The notes under the pieces were generated by a model that ran no database searches, was not told the origin of the DNA, and worked only from the letters and a program-made list of their open reading frames with translations. From positions 7,215,371-7,279,370 of the forward strand of contig NZ_JAJSOO010000001.1 in the NCBI RefSeq assembly GCF_029428875.1: a DNA stretch of 64,000 nt. The letters run 5' to 3'. Shown in pieces: positions 55,546 to 63,650 of this stretch. The stretch's first letter is position 1. Each line of letters opens with the position of its first letter. The translations under genes and the position numbers were made by a program. The DNA is from Streptomyces sp. JH34 (GTDB lineage Bacteria > Actinomycetota > Actinomycetes > Streptomycetales > Streptomycetaceae).

Positions 55546-55745
55546 TCAGGCGCTGTCGCCGACCCAGTGCAGTCGGTCCGGGTCGCCGGGCTGGCCCTCG
55601 TAGTGGGCCCGCCCGGCCCGTACGCACCCTGCTCGGTGATGAGTGCCGCGCCGTCCACCAGCTGCTGCACGCTCCACCCGGTGACGTCGAGGCGCTGCCC
55701 GTCCAGTGGCCCGCCGATCAGTGCCGCGTACCGGTGCCCGGCCAC
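55546..55745 (-). pseudogene. Short unknown protein, frameshifted
   Basis: GTG opens MAGHRYAALIGGPLDGQRLD and continues to ALITEQGAYGPG. The continuation RAHYEGQPGDPDRLHWVGDS lies in the next frame. The final RLHWVGDS also appears as RLHWIGDTP on the minus strand near 57240, so a second relic of this family is there. Function unknown. Confidence 0.55.
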
Positions 55746-55894
55746 CTCAACGTCGGGCTCGCCCGGCTGCGCAGCACATCGGCTGTTGAAGGGTCCGTCG
55801 GCCGCATGCGCAGCCGGCCTGGGAACGCGGCGCCGCCCGCCCCTGGGGTCTCTGGACCCCGTCCAAGACAACCGCTCTTTCGATTCTGACGGAT

Positions 55895-56527
55895 CTACGG
55901 CCAGGCGATGATGTCGAAGGTCACGAAGTGGCCACCGTCCCGCTGCTCTGGAGCGGTCCGGATTGTCACGAGCCCCACGTGATCGTTACTGAGAACACAG
56001 ACCCTGGTTCCCTGGGTCAGCTGCGGTTCCCCGACGGCGTCGGTGTATCGGGTTTCTGATTCGCATTCGGCCCGCGTCCCGTCCTGTCCGGAGTCCAGTC
56101 GGACGAGCTTCCCCGATTTCGAAGTCAGTCCATTCGCGACGGTGTAGGAGAGATCGGAGTTGAAATCCTGACGAGGCTTGATCGGGTTGTCCGAAAGGAA
56201 AAGGCTGTAGTCGGCGGGCATGCGGAGGTTTTTGCTGGTGACCGCCGCGGGCTCCGCCGACGAGGAGGGGGCGGTGGAAGCCGGGGTGGACTCGGTGGCA
56301 GTCGGCGTGTGCGTCACGGTGACTGTGGCGGGTGGCTGTGCCACCGGCGTTCTCGCAGTCGGCGAATTGAACACCACCGGAAGTCCGAAGAATCCGAGTA
56401 AGAGCCCAGCCACGCCTGTCAGCGCAGACAGGACGGCTGCCCATTCGCCCAAGCGGCTTCTGGGAGGTGTCGGGCCAGGCGACGGCGGGTTAGGAGGCGG
56501 TGGTCCTGCAGGACTCGGCTCACTCAT
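55895..56527 (-). CDS. Membrane-anchored extracytoplasmic protein, unknown
   Basis: This 210-aa protein starts MSEPSPAGPPPPNPPSPGPT, a Pro-rich cytoplasmic start. One membrane helix follows (residues 30-52, AAVLSALTGVAGLLLGFFGL), then a Thr/Ser/Pro-rich linker and a folded outer domain with two Cys (AECESETR and TRVCVLSND). G+C is lower than in neighbours, which suggests transfer. The ATG follows an AGAGGAG site. It is a typical actinobacterial plasmid or accessory surface protein; family unknown. Confidence 0.75.
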   Translation of the reverse strand: MSEPSPAGPPPPNPPSPGPTPPRSRLGEWAAVLSALTGVAGLLLGFFGLPVVFNSPTARTPVAQPPATVTVTHTPTATESTPASTAPSSSAEPAAVTSKNLRMPADYSLFLSDNPIKPRQDFNSDLSYTVANGLTSKSGKLVRLDSGQDGTRAECESETRYTDAVGEPQLTQGTRVCVLSNDHVGLVTIRTAPEQRDGGHFVTFDIIAWP

Positions 56528-57049
56528 GGACGGCTCCTCTTTGGAAGGAAGTAGTGCCCGGACTCGGCGCAGCGGGACATCCGGCCCACGTTGTTCTGAC
56601 GTTGCCGCTGCCTGAAGAGCATCATGGCCGGGTATCTGATCAGCTGCGCGACCTTTGTGATTTCGGACGTTGCCGCTTGCCGTTCGGTTGCCGCCACGCG
56701 CCCTTTCAGGGAGTCGCGAGACAGTGTCGAGGACCTGTTGGGCGGCCCCCCAACGCGTGCCGAGCGTGTCCCGTGCCGGGCGTGCTGCGCACACGCATAC
56801 GCAAGGCACCACCACCCAGGGCTGCGCCCGCGCACCCGTCCCCGCAGCCGCGCCTGCCTGTCCGCCCCTGGACGACTGCGCGGCTGCGCCGGTGCGAGGG
56901 CGCGGCCGTGGGCGGGCGTCGGGTGAGCGGTGGGTGTGCGGCCCGTACGGGAGGCACGGGAGCCCGGCGGCCGGGGTCCGATCCGGAGACGTCCTCCGAG
57001 AGCGTCCAGGCCACCGGAACCGGCTCGGTGGGGGTGGTCGCGCGCGTTA
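56528..57049. other. Stretch with no supportable gene
   Basis: Open frames exist on both strands but none has a convincing start, codon pattern or family. One block (CCCCTCGGCGCGCCACAGTG, at about 57139-57160 just to the right) resembles sequence near 55311, suggesting old duplication. Confidence 0.35.
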
Positions 57050-57092
57050 ATGCGTGCACACGTGCACGTGCACGTGCACACGCGTGCACACG
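57050..57092. repeat. 43-bp alternating purine-pyrimidine tract
   Basis: From 57050 to 57092 every base alternates purine and pyrimidine, made of GTGCAC and CGTG units. Such tracts can adopt left-handed Z-DNA under negative supercoiling. It lies in a non-coding part of the plasmid-like region. Confidence 0.85.
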
Positions 57093-57258
57093 AGGGAAGC
57101 CCTCAAACCTGGCCGCCGGATCGGGTGCTTGCGGTGCTAGCCCCTCGGCGCGCCACAGTGGGTCAGGCCGTGTCGCCGCCCCCTTGCAGCCGGACTTGCG
57201 GGGCTTGCTGGCTCAACGCGCTTAATGGGCGCGGTCCCTATGGGGTGTCGCCGATCCA

Positions 57259-58112
57259 GTGCAGCCGGTCCACGCCAGGGAAGAGACGCAGACGGTCCCG
57301 GCGCCTACGGAGTCGGTGCTCGACGTTCCCCCGCTGGACCAGATCTCTGCGGTCCTGCGGGTGGCCGCCGAGCAGCTGGCCGAGCAGGACCGGGAGCTCG
57401 ATGTCCCGCGCGAGCACGTCGGGCTCCGTCCCGTCGACCGCGTACCCGAAGGCCCCACGATTGTCCCGGGACAAGTCGTGGACAACTCCGAGAACGCCCA
57501 GGCAGCAGTAGTTGTCCACACCTTGCCCGCGGATCACCTGGACAACGATCCCGTCGAGGTGTGGGCACCCGCTACAGCGGCCGTGCCGGGCCCGGGTGAC
57601 CGGCCCGGCACGACGGACAGCCACCCAGCTGCGCGGCGCCCTGGAAGGGCAGCCGTACCGGGCCCGTCTCTGGTGGAGAGCCTGGCCACGGTCCGTACCC
57701 CGGATGAGTTCGGGGCGCACCTGTGGGCACTGCGTTCCCGGCAGGCCTGGCAGGGCAGGGACATGGTTCTCGCCGCGCTCCACAGAGGACATATCAGTCC
57801 CACCGGACAGCTCACCGAGCAGGAACAGCGCACCGCAAAGGAGTGGCTGGGCGGAACCCTCCTGCCATACGGGCGCGAGCTCGACGGGATACTGCTGGCG
57901 AGCGGCGTCACCCCGGAAGAAGCAACGGCCTTCCGGGCTGGGTCGCCGGGATCTTCATCTCGTTTGCTGCCGATTCAACCGTGATTGACACGGCAACCAT
58001 GGTCGCAATTGTTGGTGTTCCGTTCGCCCTGCCTGCAGGGCTGGTCATTCCATGGATCCCCGGTATGGATGCTTGGGGGCGCCATTTGGCCGAGAACATC
58101 GGCCTGCTGTAG
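57259..58112 (+). pseudogene. Relative of the XRE-membrane protein, broken
   Basis: The first frame (GTG at 57259) contains LVESLATVRTPDEFGAHLWA and WLGGTLLPYGRELDGILLAS, a helix-turn-helix-like layout common in streptomycete plasmid regulators. At about 57937 the reading jumps frame into GWVAGIFISFAADST, a hydrophobic pair of helices, and ends GRHLAENIGLL. The end matches GRWLADVAGLL of the intact protein at 59373-60569. It looks like a deleted, frameshifted paralogue. Confidence 0.55.
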
Positions 58113-58550
58113 CCGCGCACCAGACCGCCGACGCGAAGCCCACAGGCACGTTGCCGCCGGACAACGGTGGCGGGCGTGGACCCGGGGAAGCAGGGCGGCG
58201 CTGTACCAGCAGCTAAGGACAGTCCGTCGACCGGAGGACCGCCGCGAGGGGCAGGGTCACCGCTGGAGCCGTCTGGACCGCATCCGGCGGGCTGGGCGCT
58301 CCCCTGGCCCCGCCAAGCACCCCGGTGTCGTCCGGGGCGGGTGTTCCGTAACCGGCCGGGCACCAGCCACCCGCCCCAGACCCACGGCACCCTGCCACAC
58401 GACACCGCGAGCACTCCCCGGAGCCGCTGTACGGGCGGGGCGGGCACCGTCGTTGTTCTGTCAGGGTGCGGTTCTGCGGGGGTGACGTGGCCCGTAGAGC
58501 GTGGCACTGTCGTCTGTCCTGTCTTCGGAACTGGCCTGGGGGAGTCCGCA
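58113..58550. other. Intergenic, with an 80-bp repeated block
   Basis: No gene is supported. At 58322-58404 lies a block (GGGGCGGGTGTTCCGT, then GGGCACCAGCCACCCGCCCC and GGCACCCTGCCACAC) that recurs at about 61925-62007 just after the CRISPR array. Both copies contain an inverted repeat GGGGCGGGTG/CACCCGCCCC. Confidence 0.6.
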
Positions 58551-58829
58551 ATGAGCATGTTGCTATTAGTTCTGGTGGTATTCGCGGTGGTGTGGGTACT
58601 AGTCGCGCTTGTGCCGTTGCGTACTCCTTCTGCCTCCAGGGCGTGGGCGATGGGCGTCCTGGGTGTCTCGGTTCTCGTCGTTCTGGTCGCCGCTCTCTAC
58701 GGGGCTAACGCAGAAGTAGGGATCGGCTATGACTGGCCATCGCCCGTGCTGCTGACGACGCTCGTGTCGGCGATCGCCGTAGCGCCGGGTGCGATCGTCG
58801 CCCTCGTACGGAACGGGAAGAACCGGTAG
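58551..58829 (+). CDS. Small three-helix membrane protein
   Basis: This 92-aa protein starts ATG after GGGGGAGTCCGCA. Three hydrophobic helices cover residues 2-22, 34-52 and 64-86, with a basic end (RNGKNR). The form is typical of accessory plasmid membrane proteins; the homologous-looking small protein at 61030 has a related layout. Function unknown. Confidence 0.7.
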   Translation: MSMLLLVLVVFAVVWVLVALVPLRTPSASRAWAMGVLGVSVLVVLVAALYGANAEVGIGYDWPSPVLLTTLVSAIAVAPGAIVALVRNGKNR

Positions 58830-58887
58830 GCGACCCGGGCTGCGCCGGTCGCCGCGCCGCAGGACCTACCGGCCGCCCCGCCCCGTG

Positions 58888-59133
58888 TCATGCCGGTGGT
58901 CCTGGGCGGGTGTCGCGGTCGTGGGTGCGGCGGAGGTGTCGGTGCTCGCGGTGGTTGGTCCACCAGGTGAGGCGGTCGGGGGAGTCCTGGGGGAAGAGGT
59001 TCTGGACGGATGTCGCGGCCAGCGTCAGGACGAGGCAGATCACGACTCCCCACCAGGGGGCGCCGGCCATCGCGGTGGCGAGACCGCTGACTGCGGTGAC
59101 GGATGCGGGTACCAGGTTCGGGGAGAGGGCCAT
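58888..59133 (-). CDS. Small plasmid-type membrane protein
   Basis: This 81-aa protein has two N-terminal helices (VPASVTAVSGLATAMAG and WWGVVICLVLTLAATSV), then NLFPQDSPDRLTWWTNHREH and a His/Arg-rich tail. The segment QDSPDRLTWWTNHR is one I recall from streptomycete plasmids and integrative elements. Function unknown. Confidence 0.72.
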   Translation of the reverse strand: MALSPNLVPASVTAVSGLATAMAGAPWWGVVICLVLTLAATSVQNLFPQDSPDRLTWWTNHREHRHLRRTHDRDTRPGPPA

Positions 59134-59372
59134 CGTCCGACCTCATTCACTCGGGTTTCGCGTCCGCCCTGTGCGTCCGCTGATGACAGCTTTGGGCGAC
59201 GGTGTGCGGTGCGGGAGTGGGAACGGCCCGTTCCCGGCAATCGGTAACGCCCGGCCGGGTCCAGTCGTGTGCGGCTGTCCTCGACGAGTCGGCCCCGGCG
59301 CGTCGAGGGATACGCGACAATCGGTCAACTGCGCTGCTTGCGGACGGTGTTCACGGGGGTAGAGGGGCCGGG

Positions 59373-60569
59373 ATGGGTGGATCCGAAGAGGGAGCGGCGG
59401 CGGGTGCCGCGTACGCGGCAGCGTTGCGCGACGTGGTGGACGGCTTCCTTGCCACCGGGGGCACGCAGAAGGACATAGCCGCAGCGCTGTATATCTCGCA
59501 GGCCGCCCTCTCGCGTTACCTGAGCGGGGACCGGGTCGCCTCGTACGACTTTCTTCGTAAACTGCGGGCCTTCCTCGAGGAGCGGGGCCTGCTCTGGGAC
59601 CAGGAGACGGGCGACCTGCTGGACGCCCTGTGCAGTCAGGCACACGCCACCAGCGGGTCCCCCGCGGTCCAGCTCGTCCAGATCAGGGAGGAGCTGGACC
59701 GCCTGCGGGACGAGCAGCAGCACGCGAAGCGGGTCGCCGACACACGCCTGGCCGACCTCGAGACCCAGGCCCGCGACCTCGCCGCGAAACTGGCCCAGGC
59801 ACTCGATCACGCCCGGACCACCGAAGGCGCACGAGCACTCCTGCAGGAACAGGTCCGGGAACAGGATGAGAGCCTGCGCCACGCCCAGGACTACATCCAC
59901 CAGATCGAGGCCGACCTCTCCGAGCAGCGCAAGCAGGCCCGGCTGCTGCAGCAGGAAGTCGGTGTCCTGCGCAAGCAGAACCAGCGCCTCGTCGAGGAGC
60001 AGCCACACACAGTTTCCGGGGTGTCAACGCAAGACACCGGCATGGAAGCCATACTCGCTCAACGCCGTACTCGGACCGCCCAGGCGAGTACGTCAGGTCC
60101 GCACCGTCCCCCTGTTGCTCCTGCGCGGAAGTCCCGAAGCTCGGGCGACCGCTACTCGCCGGAGCTGCACACCTTTGACCGTGCCCGGAAACGTACCCGG
60201 GTCGTCCTGCACTCCAGCGTGTCGCGGCCCAAAGCGAGCTGCGACACGGTCTTCATCTGTCTGGCGCTAGTGGTGACCGGGGCTCTGGGAACAGGGCTCA
60301 GTGCAGGGTTTCAGGCCGAGCCGGGCCTGAGCATCGCCAGGCTCACCGTCGCCGTCCTGGCCGTCCTCGCCGGGGCGATCGTGTGCTGGTTCACTGTTGT
60401 CGCGCTCGGCGACAAGTACCTGATGACGAAGTGGGCCTCTGTGCCAGGAGCTGACCGGATGCTGCTCGGTGCGGTGCCCCTGATGTTGATCACCGCGACC
60501 GTGGCCCCCTTCTACTTGGAGACCGATCTGCTCGGGCGCTGGCTCGCCGACGTAGCCGGACTGCTGTAG
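59373..60569 (+). CDS. XRE regulator with coiled coil and membrane helices
   Basis: This 398-aa protein has a helix-turn-helix at residues 28-55 (TQKDIAAALYISQAALSRYL), a coiled coil at about 90-215 (LVQIREELDRLRDEQQHAKR and following heptads), a linker, and three membrane helices at about 295-395. The ATG follows a GAGGGG site. DNA-binding plus a membrane anchor suggests a membrane-tethered regulator, a recurrent type on actinobacterial plasmids. A broken relative lies at 57259-58112. Confidence 0.8.
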   Translation: MGGSEEGAAAGAAYAAALRDVVDGFLATGGTQKDIAAALYISQAALSRYLSGDRVASYDFLRKLRAFLEERGLLWDQETGDLLDALCSQAHATSGSPAVQLVQIREELDRLRDEQQHAKRVADTRLADLETQARDLAAKLAQALDHARTTEGARALLQEQVREQDESLRHAQDYIHQIEADLSEQRKQARLLQQEVGVLRKQNQRLVEEQPHTVSGVSTQDTGMEAILAQRRTRTAQASTSGPHRPPVAPARKSRSSGDRYSPELHTFDRARKRTRVVLHSSVSRPKASCDTVFICLALVVTGALGTGLSAGFQAEPGLSIARLTVAVLAVLAGAIVCWFTVVALGDKYLMTKWASVPGADRMLLGAVPLMLITATVAPFYLETDLLGRWLADVAGLL

Positions 60570-61029
60570 CCAGGCATCCGCCCTCCCACCCCTGCGGCGA
60601 AGGGGTAAGCCCACGAGCCGGCAGACGGCATCCACCGCCGACGTCCGGAAGCCCGGAGAGCGAGGCCGGGAGGGCCGACTCCTGATCTCCGGGCCTCCAG
60701 CTCATGTTCAACACCGCCGAGATCGGTGAATCCGCAGGTGCCAAGACGCGCGTGCAGGCGCACGGCCGGGTGCCCAATGAACTCCGCCCAGCGCCTAAGG
60801 CTGAGCTGTGCGATCACGGAGTTGCGCCGCTAACTCGTGGCTCGGTCATTGTGCTGCCACCACCCCGCACCAACCGTTCGTCAAGTGCTCGCGAATCCGC
60901 CCCACGCCCCGTCAGAGACCTCTCTGCGAAGGCCCGGAACGGATCTTCGCGAGGACTCGCTTCGCCGTCCGGGATTGCGGACTGTGGCCCGCGCTCTACC
61001 GGAGCGCACCCACCGAAATGGAGAACGCC
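60570..61029. other. Intergenic region upstream of small membrane gene
   Basis: About 460 nt without supportable gene. Frames on both strands are open because of G+C only. Confidence 0.35.
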
Positions 61030-61230
61030 GTGTCCACGCTCACCCTCGTCCTCGTCCTGTTCGTCGGGCTGCTCCTGGTCCTGGTGTCCGGGCTCGTCCT
61101 GGCCGGCCTGGCCTACGTCACGCACCGCCACCCCCGTATGGAGAAGCCGCTGGGTGTCGCGATCGGGGGCGGCGGCCTCCTCGTTGCGGTCGTCGTGGGC
61201 TTGGTCGCCGTCGTCGCTCTCGCCACCTGA
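61030..61230 (+). CDS. Very small two-helix membrane protein
   Basis: The 66-aa frame from GTG (GGAG 6 nt upstream) or 70-aa from ATG at 61018 has two helices (LTLVLVLFVGLLLVLVSGLV and VAIGGGGLLVAVVVGLVAVV) joined by a basic loop THRHPRMEK. Function unknown. It resembles other tiny membrane proteins on this segment. Confidence 0.65.
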   Translation: MSTLTLVLVLFVGLLLVLVSGLVLAGLAYVTHRHPRMEKPLGVAIGGGGLLVAVVVGLVAVVALAT

Positions 61231-61314
61231 CGACGATGACGACGGGTCCCGGCGTCGACGTCCTCGAGGTCCAGGACCTCGACGCCAACCGCCCCGGCGG
61301 GCCGCTGACCTGCG

Positions 61315-61391
61315 GCAGTGAGTTTTCCGCGGTGAGTCCGCACGGGGCAGTGAGTTTTCGCGGTGAGTGCGCACGGCGGCAGTGAGTTTTC
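61315..61391. repeat. Three 32-bp-spaced direct repeats
   Basis: GCAGTGAGTTTTC occurs at 61315, 61347 and 61379, exactly 32 bp apart; the intervening GCGGTGAGTCCGCACGG is also repeated. The array lies between a small gene and the CRISPR. Protein-binding iterons are likely. Confidence 0.85.
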
Positions 61392-61403
61392 GCCCCGGGG
61401 CGT

Positions 61404-61430
61404 GGTGAGTTTCCTGGTCGGAAACTCACC
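61404..61430. terminator. Perfect stem-loop just upstream of the CRISPR leader
   Basis: GGTGAGTTTCC, loop TGGTC, GGAAACTCACC: 11 bp perfect stem. It contains the same GTGAGTTT block as the 32-bp repeats, inverted. It may terminate upstream transcription or end the iteron array. Confidence 0.7.
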
Positions 61431-61651
61431 ACCGCAGGTCAGAGGCGGGACGGCACTCACTCACCACAGCAATCCGCAGACCTCAACCCGTTGGAAATTT
61501 TTCTTGTCGGACCTGAAATGCGGTGTGCAGAGTGTCACGCTGCGGCACCCTGGTGGCATGGCTTCCGTGGGCGCCTTTGGGTGCTATATCCGTTTCGGTG
61601 AAAGTGTGTCAGAACCGCTGTGCGGCGCGGTAGCGTCGCAGGTCAAGCAGT

Positions 61652-61926
61652 CTGCTCCCCGCGCATGCGGGGATGGTCCCCCGTCGCAGACAACCAGCCT
61701 CCCGCTCCGGGCCTGCTCCCCGCGCATGCGGGGATGGTCCCGGTCCTGGCCCAGGCAGTTCTGCCAGGGCGTCCTGCTCCCCGCGCATGCGGGGATGGTC
61801 CCGCCGACGGCATGAAGGGCGGCTACGGATGACTCTGCTCCCCGCGCATGCGGGGATGGTCCCAACACCAAGAGCGCAGCCGAGCGAGCCCGCGTCTGCT
61901 CCCCGCGCCCGCGGGGATGTGGTCCC
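61652..61926 (+). CRISPR. Type I-E CRISPR array, five repeats, no cas genes in window
   Basis: Four identical 29-bp repeats start at 61652, 61713, 61774 and 61835 (CTGCTCCCCGCGCATGCGGG then GATGGTCCC). A fifth degenerate one at 61896-61926 has CCGC instead of ATGC and two extra bases. All four spacers are 32 bp. Repeat length and sequence are type I-E as known in actinobacteria. The degenerate last repeat puts the leader on the left (about 61490-61651, with an A/T-rich GGAAATTTTT). No cas gene was seen in 64 kb. Confidence 0.97.
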
Positions 61927-62007
61927 GGGGGTGTTCGGGGCGGGTGTTCCGTCACTGGTACCGGGCACCAGCCACCCGCCCCGGACGCCTGGCACCCTGC
62001 CACACCT
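61925..62007. repeat. Second copy of the 80-bp repeated block
   Basis: It directly follows the last CRISPR repeat and matches 58322-58404 at roughly four of five positions, including the inverted repeat GGGGCGGGTG/CACCCGCCCC. It may be a recombination site or fold-back sequence. Confidence 0.65.
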
Positions 62008-62126
62008 CGGCGCGGGGCAGTCCGGGGCCCTGTACGGCCCGGGGAGGGCCGCGCCGGCCCGATGGCAGGACGGCGCCCTGGTCGACGCGTTCAGGACTGG
62101 GCGGGGTGGTTCGGCGGCAGGGGCGC

Positions 62127-62186
62127 ACTATCCGTACCGCTATCCGGTCCACTATCCGTTCTGCTATCCGTACCACTATCCGGCGC
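62127..62186. repeat. 12-bp tandem array 1 (five units)
   Basis: Units ACTATCCGTACC, GCTATCCGGTCC, ACTATCCGTTCT, GCTATCCGTACC and ACTATCCGGCGC share CTATCCG at fixed phase. It stands 30 bp before the first copy of a 140-bp duplicated module. Confidence 0.9.
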
Positions 62187-62215
62187 GCATGTTTCGGCCC
62201 GGTCCTTGCACAACC

Positions 62216-62355
62216 GCAGGTCAGACCCCGGTTCGCATTCGGTGAGTGCTCGGACTTCCCCTTGTTCTCCTGGCCTGCCCTGCTGTGGTGGTGGGGTGTG
62301 GTGTCTGGTGGTGGGGGCGGTCGCGGGGAAGACGGGGCGGCGCTGCGCTGGCCTC
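62216..62355. repeat. 140-bp duplicated module, copy 1
   Basis: The segment from TTGCACAACCGCAGGTCAG to GGCGGCGCTGCGCTGGCCT recurs at 62610-62750. On the minus strand one frame gives NKGKSEHSPNANRGLTCGCA; the other copy gives the same peptide with Asn to Asp, and three of the four differing codons are synonymous. That pattern suggests protein coding on the minus strand. Confidence 0.75.
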
Positions 62356-62451
62356 TGAGGGTGTCGCGGCGGCCGGTGGGCCACCGCGACGGACGAGGCG
62401 GCCCCGGGGCGCCTGGCGGCCTCCTGGGCGGCGTTCCGGGACCCCCGGGGC

Positions 62452-63012
62452 TCACCCTCGGGCGCTCCCGGCGTGCTGGGCGCCCTCGGCCCCCATGGGG
62501 CCACGGGAGGACCGGTCGTATAACGGCGACACTATTGGCGACGGTAATGACGACGGTATTAGCGACGACAACAGCGACAACAATGGCGACACCGGAAAAT
62601 CGGCGGCCGTTGCACAACCGCAGGTCAGGCCCCGGTTCGCGTCTGGTGAGTGCTCAGACTTCCCCTTGTTCCCCCGGCCTGCCTGCTGTGTGGTGGTGGT
62701 GTGGTGCTGGGGGTGGTCGCGGGGAAGTCGGGGCGGCGCTGCGCTGGCCTGTCTCCTCGCCCGACGCGGTGGCGCCGGGCCGACGTGGGAGGCACCACGG
62801 GGCGCAGCCGCTCCTACCGGGGCCGACCGCTGCGCCTGGTGCTCGTGCTCCTCGTCGTACGCGGTCCGGGCGTCGTGTGACGGCCCGCCCCATGTCCGTT
62901 CGCCGCCGCCGTGCGTACGGGCGAGCCGGGCCGCCAGGCCGCGCTGGTGGCCACCGGCCCGCCGGAGCTCCGCCAGGGCGACCTCGACGGTCTGAGCGCG
63001 CTCTGAGGACAC
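62452..63012 (-). CDS. Possible plasmid protein containing module copy 2
   Basis: GTG at 63012 opens MSSERAQTVEVALAELRRAG with coding-like third positions for about 60 codons (HQRGLAARLARTHGGGERTW). A low-complexity part follows and then NKGKSEHSPDANRGLTCGCA from the duplicated module, ending at 62452. It lies 42 nt after the helix-turn-helix gene. The C-terminal part crosses the second 12-bp array and may not be translated as such. Low confidence. Confidence 0.35.
   Translation of the reverse strand: MSSERAQTVEVALAELRRAGGHQRGLAARLARTHGGGERTWGGPSHDARTAYDEEHEHQAQRSAPVGAAAPRGASHVGPAPPRRARRQASAAPPRLPRDHPQHHTTTTQQAGRGNKGKSEHSPDANRGLTCGCATAADFPVSPLLSLLSSLIPSSLPSPIVSPLYDRSSRGPMGAEGAQHAGSARG
62525..62596. 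repeat. 12-bp tandem array 2 (six units)
   Basis: Units GGCGACACTATT, GGCGACGGTAAT, GACGACGGTATT, AGCGACGACAAC, AGCGACAACAAT and GGCGACACCGGA share GCGAC at fixed phase. The sequence differs from array 1 but the period is the same, and it stands 13 bp before copy 2 of the 140-bp module. Confidence 0.9.
62610..62750. repeat. 140-bp duplicated module, copy 2
   Basis: Direct repeat of 62216-62355 with roughly 85-90% identity by eye. It has the same order: 12-bp array, short spacer, TTGCACAACCGCAGGTCAG start. Confidence 0.8.
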
Positions 63013-63053
63013 CGGACGGCCCCCGCCCCCGCTCTCCCTGCCCTGCCCCGCTC

Positions 63054-63329
63054 CTACCCCGGAGACGCCCAACCGTGCCGTCCCCACGGCCTCTGGTGCG
63101 CAGCCCAGAACGCTTCCACCTCCGCCTGGTCGTAGTAGTCGACCCGGTCGATGGTGACCACCCGCTCCGGGTGACGGCGCCCCTCCGGCTGCTCGTGGCG
63201 CAGCGCGTACCACCGGGCCACGGTTGAGCGGCCCGCCCCGGTGTAGGCGACGATCCACGCACGGCTCACGACCGCACGCCCCTCGACGACATGGCGCAGC
63301 CCAGCATCCATGTTTCCGGTCGGCTCCAT
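63054..63329 (-). CDS. Small helix-turn-helix protein
   Basis: This 91-aa protein starts at ATG after AGAGGGG (7 nt). VSRAWIVAYTGAGRSTVARW followed by YALRHEQPEGRRHPERVVTI and YYDQAEVEAFWAAHQ is the layout of a MerR/excisionase-like winged helix used by mobile elements. It probably controls the plasmid-like segment. Confidence 0.72.
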   Translation of the reverse strand: MEPTGNMDAGLRHVVEGRAVVSRAWIVAYTGAGRSTVARWYALRHEQPEGRRHPERVVTIDRVDYYDQAEVEAFWAAHQRPWGRHGWASPG

Positions 63330-63650
63330 CAATTGCCCCTCTTTCCATGCGTAGAATAGAGCGCTCCGCTCGGGTGAGTGGGGCGCAGCTGGCGGGGAAT
63401 TAATTGGAATTCGAGTTGCCGCTCATTTCAATTGCAGTACATTCCCTGCCAGCCTAAAAACAATTAGCGCGCGTCCTCCTCCGGAGGAACGGCGCACGAC
63501 CCTACGGGTCGTCAAGATGATGAAACCCTAAGGGTTTTGGGACCTGATTCCTCCGGAATCCTCGCCCGCCCCGGGCGGTGCGCTGCGGCAGGGACGGCGG
63601 CGCCGGGGCGCAGGTGGTTGCAGCCCTCGCGGCCGCACCACCGCCCATGG
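63330..63650. promoter_or_regulatory. AT-rich control region with palindromes
   Basis: A stretch around 63397-63475 is far richer in A/T than the rest of the window (GAATTAATTGGAATTCGAG and CATTTCAATTGCAGTACATT). It is followed by TCCTCCGGAGGA, the hairpin GACCC-TAC-GGGTC and AAACCC-TA-AGGGTTT. It contains the promoter of the leftward helix-turn-helix gene and possibly an origin or terminator for converging transcripts. Confidence 0.5.

Noticed and set aside
56524..57089. Minus-strand frames with repeated Cys-Thr or Arg-Ala residues
   Set aside because: They are translations of the alternating purine-pyrimidine tract.
61620..62003. Protein frames made of repeated SPHARGA or PACAGSR peptides
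   Set aside because: They are translations of the CRISPR repeats and not genes.
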